The notes beneath the pieces were generated by a model, which was given only the letters and a program-made list of their open reading frames with translations, was not told the origin of the DNA and did no database searches. The position numbers and the translations under genes were made by a program. A stretch of 40,823 nucleotides of DNA from Oscillospiraceae bacterium (GTDB lineage Bacteria > Bacillota > Clostridia > Oscillospirales > Oscillospiraceae): NCBI GenBank assembly GCA_017412765.1, contig JAFPWN010000034.1, forward strand, positions 1-40,823, given 5' to 3'. Positions 32,668 through 40,823 of the stretch are shown piece by piece. Positions within the stretch are counted from its first letter, which is position 1. Every line of letters starts with the position of its first letter.

Positions 32668-33242
32668 CAGCGAACCCTGCCCTTTCCAAGCTTTACAAGT
32701 CTGACGATCACCGGTGACAGTACTACGTTAACGACCGTCTCCGCGATGAAGTTAAGCCCGATCATGCCGACAATTGTGAACATAACGGGATCCATATCGC
32801 CGGAGATAGTTGCGATCTGCGGGATAAAAAATACAAGGCAGAAAAGGAAGAACAGTCCGGAGTTGACTACCGGACATACTATCGCGCTAACGGCGACCGC
32901 GGCGTAGGTATTGACCTTTTCGAGCGCCTTGAAAACGAGTCCCGAGCAAAGGCCGGCAGCCGCGCCTTTAATAAGACAGGTGAGGATAGTTCCGAACGCA
33001 TTGTAGTTCATAAAAAAGCTCGTATCCGGCTGAAGGCAGACGACGACTCCGAATACAAATCCGAGCCACGCTCCCGCCCACGGGCCGTAGAGCGATGCGC
33101 CGACCACTATCGGTACGAGTACGAGTGAGATTGAGAAGGGGCCGAACCTGATAAACTGTCCCAGAAGCTGCAGAACGATAACGATCGCAGTCAACAGACC
33201 CATTGCGGCGACTTCTTTTGTGCTGATTTTTCTTTCATTCAT
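32667..33242 (-). CDS. ECF transporter substrate-binding (S) component, probably for pantothenate
   Basis: 191 aa from ATG at 33242, chosen because GGAGGT lies 10 bases upstream; an earlier in-frame ATG at 33323 falls inside the promoter -35. About six membrane helices, small and very hydrophobic, as in ECF S components (RibU/PanT-like). These capture a vitamin and use a shared energising module encoded elsewhere. Direct coupling to coaX suggests pantothenate; this is inferred from context. Confidence 0.8.
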   Translation of the reverse strand: MNERKISTKEVAAMGLLTAIVIVLQLLGQFIRFGPFSISLVLVPIVVGASLYGPWAGAWLGFVFGVVVCLQPDTSFFMNYNAFGTILTCLIKGAAAGLCSGLVFKALEKVNTYAAVAVSAIVCPVVNSGLFFLFCLVFFIPQIATISGDMDPVMFTIVGMIGLNFIAETVVNVVLSPVIVRLVKLGKGRVR

Positions 33243-33294
33243 ATTAAATTTACCTCCTGCTGTTGCTCCCTTAATGGGATGCAGCGCAAGGAGT

Positions 33295-33323
33295 ATTTTA
33301 ATTGTATTTGTGTGGAATGTCAA
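33295..33323 (-). promoter_or_regulatory. Promoter of the pantothenate cluster
   Basis: Minus strand TTGACA (33323-33318), 17-bp spacer, TAAAAT (33300-33295), about 50 bp before the 33242 ATG. It is divergent from the ilv promoter, about 40 bp apart. Confidence 0.75.
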
Positions 33324-33364
33324 GACGAATGATAATTTTCCGATTTAAATAGTTAAAATAAGCC

Positions 33365-33393
33365 TTGACTAATGGGCGGAAAATCATTATTAT
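33365..33393 (+). promoter_or_regulatory. Promoter of the ilv operon
   Basis: TTGACT (33365-33370), 17-bp spacer, TATTAT (33388-33393). The expected start near 33400 leaves a leader of under 30 nt, so there is no room for a T-box or leader-peptide attenuator. Control must act at initiation or elsewhere. Confidence 0.75.
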
Positions 33394-33427
33394 ATTAAAG
33401 TATATTTCCCGAAAAGGAGGAATCCTT

Positions 33428-35095
33428 ATGAATCTCAAGGGCGCAGAGATCGTTATAGAGACGCTCATCGAGCTTGGTGTGACGGATATTTTCGGTTATC
33501 CCGGCGGTGCGGTGCTCGATATTTACGACGCTATATATGCCCGTCAGGACAAGATAACACATCACATCACCGCCCACGAGCAGGGAGCGGCGCACGCGGC
33601 TGACGGTTATTTCCGCGCTACCGGCAAGGTCGGCGTAGTGCTTGCGACCTCCGGCCCCGGCGCGACGAATCTCGTCACCGGAATTGCCACCGCCATGATG
33701 GACTCCGTTCCCCTCGTCGCCATCACCGGCAACGTGGCTCAGTCGCTTATCGGGCGCGACAGCTTCCAGGAGATCGACATAACCGGCATTACGCTTCCGA
33801 TCACGAAGCACAACTTCTTCGTACACAAGGTTGAGAAGCTCGCCGACAGGATCCGCGAGGCTTTCCGCATCGCCCGCTCCGGCAGACCCGGCCCCGTTCT
33901 CATAGATATTCCGAAGGATATTCAGGTCGCGCTCTGCGAGTATATGCCGAAGCCCGTTGAGCCGCTCTTCCCGATCAAGGCTCCCGATAAGCAGCTTATA
34001 GCCGACGCGGCGAAGCTTCTGAATCAGAAGTCCCGACCCTATATCCACATAGGCGGCGGCGTTATAGGCTCTCACGCGCGCGATCTCGTTCTGGAGCTTG
34101 CCGAAAGAGTTGACGGCGTTATCGGCTGCTCCTTGATGGGTATCTCCGCAATAGACTCCGACAATCCGCGTTTTCTCGGTATGCAGGGTATGCACGGGCA
34201 CTACGCTTCCTCCGCAGCCTGCAACGAGGCGGACGTTATAATCGCCATCGGCACGCGCTTTTCAGACCGCGCCACCGGCAACAAGGCGAAGTTTGCCGCG
34301 AATTCATCCATCATCCACATTGACGCCGATCAGAGTGAGATCGGCAAAAACATTCCCGCCGACATCGGCATCTGCGGCAGCATAACGGAGAGCATCTCCG
34401 GAATTCTCGCCGGTCTTGAAAAGCACGACAACAAGGCGTGGATCGAGAGAGTGAACGAGCTTCGCGCCCGCGAGAATAAGTATTCCCCGAAGGCGGACTC
34501 GCTCAATCCGTACTTCGTTATGAGCGAGATAAACGCCGTCAAGGACGCGGACACAGTTATTGCGACCGACGTCGGTCAGCATCAGATGTGGGCGGCGCAG
34601 TACCTTAAATTCTCCAAGGAGCGCACCTTCTCCTCCAGCGGCGGTCTCGGAACGATGGGCTTCGGTCTCGGAGCGGCGATCGGCGCGGCAGTCGGCACGA
34701 AGCACCCGACGATATTAATCACCGGCGACGGCTCCTTCGGCATGAATCTCAACGAGCTTTCAACGGCAGTCAGAGAGAACGTGCCGCTCACCATCGTGAT
34801 CATGGATAACGGCGTTCTCGGCATGGTGCGCCAGTGGCAGACGCTCTTTTATAAGAAGCACTACTCGAACACTACGCTTACGGGCAGAACGGACTACGTT
34901 AAGCTTGCCGAGGCGTTCGGCGCAAAAGGTGTCAGAACAGCGACCTGCGAGGAGTTCTCCCTCGCTCTCAGAGAGGCTTACGCCTCCGGCGGCGTAACTG
35001 TCATAGACTGCCTTATCGACAAGGACGAGTTCGTTTTGCCGATGCTTCCTCCCGGCGGCGCCGTTGAGGATATAATCGTTGAAAAGGAGGTCTGA
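33428..35095 (+). CDS. ilvB: Acetolactate synthase, large (catalytic) subunit
   Basis: 555 aa from ATG at 33428 with AAAGGAGG 8 bases upstream; an in-frame upstream ATG (33365) lies in the promoter. First common step of valine, leucine and isoleucine synthesis: condenses two pyruvates, or pyruvate with 2-oxobutyrate, using ThDP, Mg and FAD. Three domains: N-terminal ThDP-Pyr with catalytic Glu51 in AHEQGAAHAADGY, central FAD-binding (about 190-325), and C-terminal ThDP-PP with GDGSFGMN...DNG. It works with the regulatory subunit encoded immediately downstream, whose ribosome site lies in its last codons. Confidence 0.96.
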   Translation: MNLKGAEIVIETLIELGVTDIFGYPGGAVLDIYDAIYARQDKITHHITAHEQGAAHAADGYFRATGKVGVVLATSGPGATNLVTGIATAMMDSVPLVAITGNVAQSLIGRDSFQEIDITGITLPITKHNFFVHKVEKLADRIREAFRIARSGRPGPVLIDIPKDIQVALCEYMPKPVEPLFPIKAPDKQLIADAAKLLNQKSRPYIHIGGGVIGSHARDLVLELAERVDGVIGCSLMGISAIDSDNPRFLGMQGMHGHYASSAACNEADVIIAIGTRFSDRATGNKAKFAANSSIIHIDADQSEIGKNIPADIGICGSITESISGILAGLEKHDNKAWIERVNELRARENKYSPKADSLNPYFVMSEINAVKDADTVIATDVGQHQMWAAQYLKFSKERTFSSSGGLGTMGFGLGAAIGAAVGTKHPTILITGDGSFGMNLNELSTAVRENVPLTIVIMDNGVLGMVRQWQTLFYKKHYSNTTLTGRTDYVKLAEAFGAKGVRTATCEEFSLALREAYASGGVTVIDCLIDKDEFVLPMLPPGGAVEDIIVEKEV

Positions 35096-35098
35096 AAA

Positions 35099-35608
35099 GT
35101 GGAAAAGCGCTTTATTATCTCCATTCTCGTCGAAAACAAGTACGGCGTTCTTATGCGAGTGACGAGTATGTTCACACGCCGCGGCTTCAACATAGACTCT
35201 CTCTCCGTCGGTATAACCGAGTCGCCCGACTACTCCCGCATTACGGTCACTATGACCGGCGATGAGTACGCAAAGCAGCAGATGGTCGCTCAGCTCGGCA
35301 AGCTCTACAACGTAAAAAAGGTCGAGGTGCTTGAGGACGCCGAAGCGGTTCGCCGCGAGCTGATTCTCGTCAAAGTCAAAAACGACCCCGACAACCATCA
35401 GCGCCTTCTCTCCTCTCTCGATATCTTCAAGGCTAGGATCCTAAACTATTCTACCGAGGTGCTCTCCATAGAGTGCACCGGCTCGCCCAATAAGATCGAC
35501 GCTTTCGTTGAAATGGTGCGCCCCCTCGGAATAATCGAGCTCTGCCGCACGGGTCTCGTTGCGATGCACAAGGGCAAAGAGGGTTCTTTAACCAACATAG
35601 AGCAATAA
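35099..35608 (+). CDS. ilvN: Acetolactate synthase, small (regulatory) subunit
   Basis: 169 aa, GTG start 3 bases after the ilvB stop, with AAGGAGG ending 8 bases upstream. N-terminal ACT domain (about 3-80: FIISILVENKYGVLMRVTSMF, then RRGFNIDSLSVG) binds valine for feedback inhibition and activates IlvB. The C-terminal domain (90-160) contains RELILVKV and ends with the GIIELCRTGLVAM stretch. Typical size and position for the IlvN/IlvH family. Confidence 0.95.
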   Translation: MEKRFIISILVENKYGVLMRVTSMFTRRGFNIDSLSVGITESPDYSRITVTMTGDEYAKQQMVAQLGKLYNVKKVEVLEDAEAVRRELILVKVKNDPDNHQRLLSSLDIFKARILNYSTEVLSIECTGSPNKIDAFVEMVRPLGIIELCRTGLVAMHKGKEGSLTNIEQ

Positions 35609-35620
35609 TCACGATTATAA

Positions 35621-36654
<1,034 letters not shown>

Positions 36655-36655
<1 letters not shown>

Positions 36656-36688
36656 AAAAACCGGGCGGGTAAACTTAAAAACCCGCCC
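36655..36688 (-). terminator. Hairpin between ilvC and ilvD, terminator-like only on the antisense strand
   Basis: GGGCGGGT (663-670) and ACCCGCCC (681-688) form a perfect 8-bp stem with a 10-base loop. On the plus (operon) strand no T-run follows, so it probably does not stop ilv transcription but may stabilise or separate mRNA segments. On the minus strand it is followed by GG and six T, a proper intrinsic terminator for antisense RNA. Confidence 0.6.
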
Positions 36689-36713
36689 TATCGCTATATA
36701 AAGGAGTAACCCT

Positions 36714-38372
36714 ATGGTCAAAGACAGAGTTGCCGAGGGCTTTGAGTTCAGCCCCGCGCGAAGCCTCTATAACGCTCTCGGAATAACCCGTGAAGAGCTT
36801 CACAAGCCGCTTATCGGCATTGTCAACAGCTATAACGAAATAGTTCCGGGGCACATGAATCTCGATAAAATCACCGAGGCGGTCAAGCTCGGCGTCGCCA
36901 TGGCAGGCGGTACGCCTATCGTATTTCCGGCTATCGCGGTCTGCGACGGTATCGCCATGGGTCACGTCGGCATGAAATATTCTCTCGTCACCCGCGACCT
37001 CATCGCCGACTCCACCGAGGCGATGGTCATGGCGCACGGCTTTGACGGTCTTGTTATGATCCCCAACTGCGACAAGAACGTGCCGGGTCTGCTGATGGCG
37101 GCGGCGCGGCTCAATCTGCCGACTGTTTTCGTTTCCGGCGGCCCGATGCTTGCGGGCAGAGTCGGCGGCAAAAAGACGAGCCTTTCAAGTATGTTCGAGG
37201 CTGTCGGCGCTTATTCAGCCGGCAGGATCTCGGAAGAAAAGCTCTGCGAATTTGAGGAAAAGACCTGCCCCTCCTGCGGCAGCTGCTCCGGAATGTACAC
37301 GGCTAACTCGATGAACTGTCTTACCGAGGTACTCGGTATGGGACTTCGCGGAAACGGTACGATCCCCGCCGCGTACTCAGCGCGCATACAGCTCGCAAAG
37401 CACGCAGGTATGCAGATCATGGAGCTTGTTCGCCGCAATATACGCGCCCGCGACATCATGACGAAGGAAGCGATCTACAACGCGCTTACCGCAGATATGG
37501 CGCTTGGCTGCTCCACAAATTCCATGCTCCACCTCCCCGCTATCGCAAACGAATGCGGAGTTGATTTCTCACTCGATCTCGCAAACGAGATCAGTGAGCG
37601 CACTCCGAATCTCTGCCATCTTGCCCCTGCCGGTCCGACCTATATGGAGGATCTGAACGAGGCGGGCGGCGTTTATGCCGTTTTGAAGGAGCTGTCGAAG
37701 AAAAATCTTCTGAATACCGACGTCATGACCTGCACCGGCAAGACGCTCGGTGAGAATATAGCCTCCGTTGTAAACCGCGACACGTCCGTTATCCGCGACA
37801 TAGACGATCCGTACTCAAAGACAGGCGGCATCGCCGCTCTCTTCGGCAATCTCGCTCCGAACGGCTGCGTTGTAAAGCGCAGCGCTGTCGCTCCGGAGAT
37901 GCTTGTTCACGAGGGCCCGGCGAGAGTTTTCAACTCCGAGGAGGAGTGCATAAAGGTCATTTACGAGGGCGGCATCAAGGCGGGCGACGTCGTTGTTATC
38001 CGCTACGAGGGTCCCTCCGGCGGTCCCGGAATGCGCGAGATGCTCTCCCCCACCTCAGCTATTGCAGGCGCGGGACTTGATAAAGAGGTCGCGCTCATCA
38101 CTGACGGCCGTTTCTCCGGTGCGACGCGCGGCGCCGCTATCGGTCACGTTTCTCCCGAGGCTGCCTCCGGCGGTACTATCGCTTACGTTCACGAGGGCGA
38201 TATGATCTCCATCGACATTCCGAATCACTCGATAACTCTCAAGGTGTCGGACGAGGAGCTTGCAAAGCGCAGAGCCGAGGATGAGATTCTTAAGAAGAAC
38301 GTGTCCGGCTACCTCAAGCGCTACGCAGCTATGGTTTCAAGCGCTGACAAAGGCGCTATAATCAATAAATGA
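36714..38372 (+). CDS. ilvD: Dihydroxy-acid dehydratase
   Basis: 552 aa. Third common branched-chain step: dehydrates dihydroxy acids to 2-oxo acids using an iron-sulfur cluster and Mg. Cluster cysteines are visible in IPNCDKN (Cys119) and [10 protein letters not shown] (Cys185/188/191). The N-terminal motif is [10 protein letters not shown], so the extra N-terminal Cys of the [2Fe-2S] plant/cyanobacterial type is missing. This resembles the oxygen-sensitive E. coli-type enzyme and fits an anaerobe. AAGGAG precedes the ATG. Confidence 0.96.
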   Translation: MVKDRVAEGFEFSPARSLYNALGITREELHKPLIGIVNSYNEIVPGHMNLDKITEAVKLGVAMAGGTPIVFPAIAVCDGIAMGHVGMKYSLVTRDLIADSTEAMVMAHGFDGLVMIPNCDKNVPGLLMAAARLNLPTVFVSGGPMLAGRVGGKKTSLSSMFEAVGAYSAGRISEEKLCEFEEKTCPSCGSCSGMYTANSMNCLTEVLGMGLRGNGTIPAAYSARIQLAKHAGMQIMELVRRNIRARDIMTKEAIYNALTADMALGCSTNSMLHLPAIANECGVDFSLDLANEISERTPNLCHLAPAGPTYMEDLNEAGGVYAVLKELSKKNLLNTDVMTCTGKTLGENIASVVNRDTSVIRDIDDPYSKTGGIAALFGNLAPNGCVVKRSAVAPEMLVHEGPARVFNSEEECIKVIYEGGIKAGDVVVIRYEGPSGGPGMREMLSPTSAIAGAGLDKEVALITDGRFSGATRGAAIGHVSPEAASGGTIAYVHEGDMISIDIPNHSITLKVSDEELAKRRAEDEILKKNVSGYLKRYAAMVSSADKGAIINK

Positions 38373-38373
38373 T

Positions 38374-39459
38374 ATGAAAAATCTCGTAGTTTTCAGAAAT
38401 ATACTTAATAATCCGGTATTTCGCTCTCTCGCTGAGTCTGACGACGCGGAGTTTCTGCACGCGCTCTATGAGGACGGCGCAGATCTGAGCAAAACTACCC
38501 TCCGCGCAATACTGAACGACGACAACGTTTACGTGCGTCTTACGGCGATGGGTAAGCCCGTTCCGGACGTGATCGCAAATCAGGCTGAGCGTGAGCTTAC
38601 GATCCTGCAATCGCTCTGCGACAGACGCGACAGCCGATACGTGACCTCACCCGTCGATTTAAGAGCAGCGTATGCCGCGTATCTTAGCGACTGCGCTGTA
38701 AAGGGCTACGGAATATTCCGCGAGAACGTGATGTTCCGCGTTGAGGGCGATGAGATCGTACCGATCTCAAGCCCCGACAGGGTTTCAGCCGACAGGCTTG
38801 TAGGTTTTGAATTGCAGCGTAACGAGCTTTTTGCGAACACGCGCGCCCTGCTCGCCGGACTTCCCGCCGCGAACGCGCTTCTTGTCGGCGACGCCGGAAC
38901 AGGCAAATCCACGACCGTCAAGGCCGCTGTTAATTTCTACGCAAAGGACGGACTTCGCCTTATCGAAATGCGCAAGAGCCAGCTGCACGAGCTGCCGAAA
39001 ATCATGGAGAAGCTCAGGGACAATCCTCTGAAATTCATAATTTTCGTTGATGACCTCAGCTTTACAAAAAACGACGACGATTTTTCGGTACTGAAGGCTA
39101 TTCTGGAGGGCTCCGCCTCCGTAAAGGCGCCGAACGCCGTCATCTATGCGACCTCCAACCGCCGCCATCTCGTTAAGGAGTCCTTCTCAGACCGCGAGGG
39201 CGACGATATCCATCTGAACGACACGATCCAGGAGCTTATGAGCCTCTCAAACCGCTTCGGTCTGACGATCCTTTTCACAAAGCCGTCGAAAAAGGTCTAT
39301 CTCGACATCGTTCACGGGCTGTGCGTTTTCGCAGGGATTCCGATCACCGAAGCGCTTGATATCAAAGCCGCGGCATTCAGCCTCAGCCATGGCGGGTTTA
39401 CGCCAAGGGCGGCAGAGCAGTTTGTTAATTCAGTCATAAGTTCCGGAGCTAAGGAGTAA
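38374..39459 (+). CDS. DUF815-family AAA-type ATPase inside the ilv operon
   Basis: 361 aa. After a helical N-terminal part (1-150), the ATPase core has Walker A GDAGTGKST (172-180), Walker B FIIFVDDLSF (221-230), a sensor region YATSNRRHLV and a winged-helix-like end. This matches the DUF815 family of predicted P-loop ATPases; a molecular role is not established to my knowledge. The ATG is one base after the ilvD stop and lacks a good ribosome site, so translation probably depends on coupling. Its 3' end provides the AAGGAG for ilvA. Nothing in the protein suggests an amino-acid enzyme, so the link to ilv may be only shared expression. Confidence 0.9.
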   Translation: MKNLVVFRNILNNPVFRSLAESDDAEFLHALYEDGADLSKTTLRAILNDDNVYVRLTAMGKPVPDVIANQAERELTILQSLCDRRDSRYVTSPVDLRAAYAAYLSDCAVKGYGIFRENVMFRVEGDEIVPISSPDRVSADRLVGFELQRNELFANTRALLAGLPAANALLVGDAGTGKSTTVKAAVNFYAKDGLRLIEMRKSQLHELPKIMEKLRDNPLKFIIFVDDLSFTKNDDDFSVLKAILEGSASVKAPNAVIYATSNRRHLVKESFSDREGDDIHLNDTIQELMSLSNRFGLTILFTKPSKKVYLDIVHGLCVFAGIPITEALDIKAAAFSLSHGGFTPRAAEQFVNSVISSGAKE

Positions 39460-39462
39460 CAC

Positions 39463-40665
39463 ATGATAACTCTTGATAAAGTATATCACGCAAAGCACAT
39501 TCTCAAAGAGGTCATCCGCCAGACCGACGTCATAAAGGCGCCGAAGCTCAATCCGGAGTGCGAGGTCTGGCTGAAAACCGAAAACCTGCAGATAACCGGC
39601 TCCTTCAAGGTGCGCGGCGCATACTACAAGATGAGCCAGCTGAGCGCCGAGGAAAAGGCAAAGGGTGTCATCGCCTGCTCCGCGGGAAACCACGCTCAGG
39701 GCGTCGCTCTCGCCGCTCAGAAGGCGGGAATCAAGGCGGTGATCTGCCTGCCCGACTCAGCACCGATTTCAAAGGTCGAGGCAACAAAGAGCTACGGCGC
39801 AGAGGTCGTGCTCGTCGAGGGAGTTTACGACGACGCGTATGCCGAGGCGCTCCGTCTGCGCGACGAGATGGGCTACACCTTCATCCATCCGTTCAACGAT
39901 GAGCTTGTGATCGAAGGTCAGGGTACCATCGGACTTGAGCTTATGGAGCAGCTTTCTGACCTCGACGCGGTCGTAGTACCAGTCGGCGGCGGCGGACTTA
40001 TCTCCGGCGTTGCCTTTGCGATAAAGTCGCTTAATCCGAACGTCAAGGTCTACGGGGTTCAGGCATCCGGCGCGCCGAGTATGCGCTCCTCCCTCGCCTC
40101 CGGCAAGATCCTCTCGCTCGACTCCGTTTCCACGATCGCCGACGGCATCGCGGTCAAGACCCCCGGCACCAACACCTTTGAGCTATGCTCGAAGTACGTC
40201 GACGAAGTCGTTACCGTGACGGATGACGAGATCAGCGCCGCAATTCTCGCGCTTATGGAGCAGCAGAAGCTCGTCACCGAGGGTGCGGGCGCGGTCAGCG
40301 TTGCGGCAGTGATGTTCAACAAGATCCCCGTTAAGGGCAGGAAGGTCTGTTGCCTGCTGTCCGGCGGAAACATCGACGTCACTATCCTCTCCCGAGTGAT
40401 CGACCGCGGTCTTATCATGAGCGGCAGAAACTGCCAGCTCACCATTGAGCTTATCGACAAGCCCGGCCAGCTCGAGCTCGTCGCCCGCACCATCGCAAAG
40501 CAGGGCGGCAACGTCATCAGCGTTCACCACGAGCACGCAAACACCGGCAGCGATATCAACGGCTGCTATCTCAGGCTCGAGCTTGAAACGAGGAACTTCG
40601 AGCATATTAAGGATATTTGCCGTGAGCTTGAGGCTAAGGGTCTGAAAATCGTACAAATGAGCTGA
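39463..40665 (+). CDS. ilvA: Threonine ammonia-lyase (threonine deaminase)
   Basis: 400 aa. Converts threonine to 2-oxobutyrate and ammonia with PLP, feeding isoleucine synthesis. PLP Lys49 lies in ITGSFKVRGAYYK, the phosphate-binding glycine loop is VPVGGGGLISG, and a C-terminal ACT-like domain (about 330-400, CQLTIELIDKPGQLELVARTIA) could bind an effector. It is shorter than the 510-aa E. coli IlvA (one ACT-like repeat instead of two), a form common in Firmicutes. AAGGAG 8 bases before the ATG. Last gene of the ilv operon. Confidence 0.95.
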   Translation: MITLDKVYHAKHILKEVIRQTDVIKAPKLNPECEVWLKTENLQITGSFKVRGAYYKMSQLSAEEKAKGVIACSAGNHAQGVALAAQKAGIKAVICLPDSAPISKVEATKSYGAEVVLVEGVYDDAYAEALRLRDEMGYTFIHPFNDELVIEGQGTIGLELMEQLSDLDAVVVPVGGGGLISGVAFAIKSLNPNVKVYGVQASGAPSMRSSLASGKILSLDSVSTIADGIAVKTPGTNTFELCSKYVDEVVTVTDDEISAAILALMEQQKLVTEGAGAVSVAAVMFNKIPVKGRKVCCLLSGGNIDVTILSRVIDRGLIMSGRNCQLTIELIDKPGQLELVARTIAKQGGNVISVHHEHANTGSDINGCYLRLELETRNFEHIKDICRELEAKGLKIVQMS

Positions 40666-40690
40666 AAAAAGCCCTGAAGCGATTTTGATA

Positions 40691-40753
40691 TGCTCCCTCT
40701 ATGAGAGACAGTGAAAGAATAAAATCACTGTCAAACATAGGGGGAGTATTTTT
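40691..40753 (+). promoter_or_regulatory. Long hairpin before the right-hand transposase, terminator-like and covering its ribosome site
   Basis: The arms 40691-40714 and 40725-40748 are inverted copies with 5 mismatches in 24 positions and a 10-base loop, followed by TTTTT and then the transposase ATG. The 3' arm contains the GGGGGAG ribosome site. Transcripts entering from ilvA would fold it, terminate, and hide the ribosome site. It may also serve as the ilvA terminator or be part of the element's end. Confidence 0.6.
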
Positions 40754-40823
40754 ATGGGACAAAGACAAAAGCTTGAAGTACGGGAAAAGGTCAAGATTAT
40801 CCGAGACCAGATAGCTGGAAAAT
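40754..40823 (+). CDS. Transposase-like gene, N-terminal fragment cut by window edge
   Basis: Only 23 codons are visible: MGQRQKLEVREKV then KIIRDQIAGK. The pattern resembles the start of the helix-turn-helix protein (OrfA) of IS3-type or related insertion sequences, where basic residues precede the first helix. GGGGGAG lies 8 bases upstream. The family cannot be fixed from so short a piece. Confidence 0.45.
   Translation, partial: MGQRQKLEVREKVKIIRDQIAGK

Noticed and set aside
33340-33390. CodY-like boxes (AATTTTCNGAAAATT) at the ilvB promoter
   Set aside because: The best matches have 5-6 mismatches out of 15, which is expected by chance in AT-rich DNA.
33394-33427. T-box or leader-peptide attenuator before ilvB
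   Set aside because: The leader is under 30 nt, too short for either.
33365-33427. Longer N-terminus for ilvB (ATG at 33365) and for the ECF S component (ATG at 33323)
   Set aside because: Both extra stretches overlap promoter elements and lack ribosome sites, while the internal starts have strong ones.

Overview
The window looks like a chromosome segment of an anaerobic, S-layer-bearing Clostridia species (Oscillospiraceae-like). Evidence: two SLH-domain surface proteins, Firmicutes-style AGGAGG ribosome sites and sigma-A promoters, type III pantothenate kinase beside an ECF-type vitamin transporter subunit, a lysyl-tRNA synthetase with a C-terminal tRNA-binding domain, and a DUF815 ATPase. 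Species cannot be named from sequence alone. Both window edges cut transposase genes (IS66-type on the left, an unassigned helix-turn-helix type on the right).

Region 1 (0.3-23.1 kb, all minus strand) is the most unusual part. In transcription order: an XRE-type HTH-receiver response regulator, a LytS/YpdA-class histidine kinase, a membrane SpoIIE/PP2C phosphatase, then a compact export and surface locus. That locus has a very short HlyD-like secretion protein, a C39 peptidase/ABC transporter, a second ABC transporter (the NHLM-type pair), a 65-aa peptide, an ECF-like sigma factor, a secreted subtilisin, a 58-aa peptide with a textbook double-glycine-type leader, a 3508-aa SLH protein and a 376-aa SLH protein. 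The two small proteins share the signature L-x-D-x-E-L-x-x-[IL]-x-[GA]-A-G-[ND]-P-F-x-x-L. The 58-aa gene is easily missed because it is so short. No RiPP-modifying enzyme is present. My inference is a self-regulated peptide-export and cell-surface display system: the C39 transporter would cleave and export the G[ND]PF peptides, while sigma factor, kinase and phosphatase control surface-protein output.

Region 2 (23.2-28.1 kb, minus strand) is an accessory and partly decayed zone. It has a small membrane-protein/metallo-beta-lactamase-fold/methyltransferase operon with an in-frame UGA in the methyltransferase and an apparent AUA start in its first gene. It also has a 3' fragment of another methyltransferase, an alpha/beta-hydrolase remnant with two in-frame stops, an orphan MerR-type promoter and two GTTAG..CTAAC palindromes resembling metalloregulator operators.

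Region 3 (28.1-33.3 kb, minus strand) is housekeeping: greA-lysS from its own promoter, and a cluster of a pantothenate-type ECF S component, coaX and an Orn/Lys/Arg decarboxylase-family enzyme.

Region 4 (33.3-40.7 kb, plus strand) is the branched-chain amino-acid operon ilvB-ilvN-ilvC-ilvD-DUF815-ilvA, divergent from region 3 and driven by a strong promoter with a short leader. It ends at a hairpin that also covers the ribosome site of the right-hand transposase.
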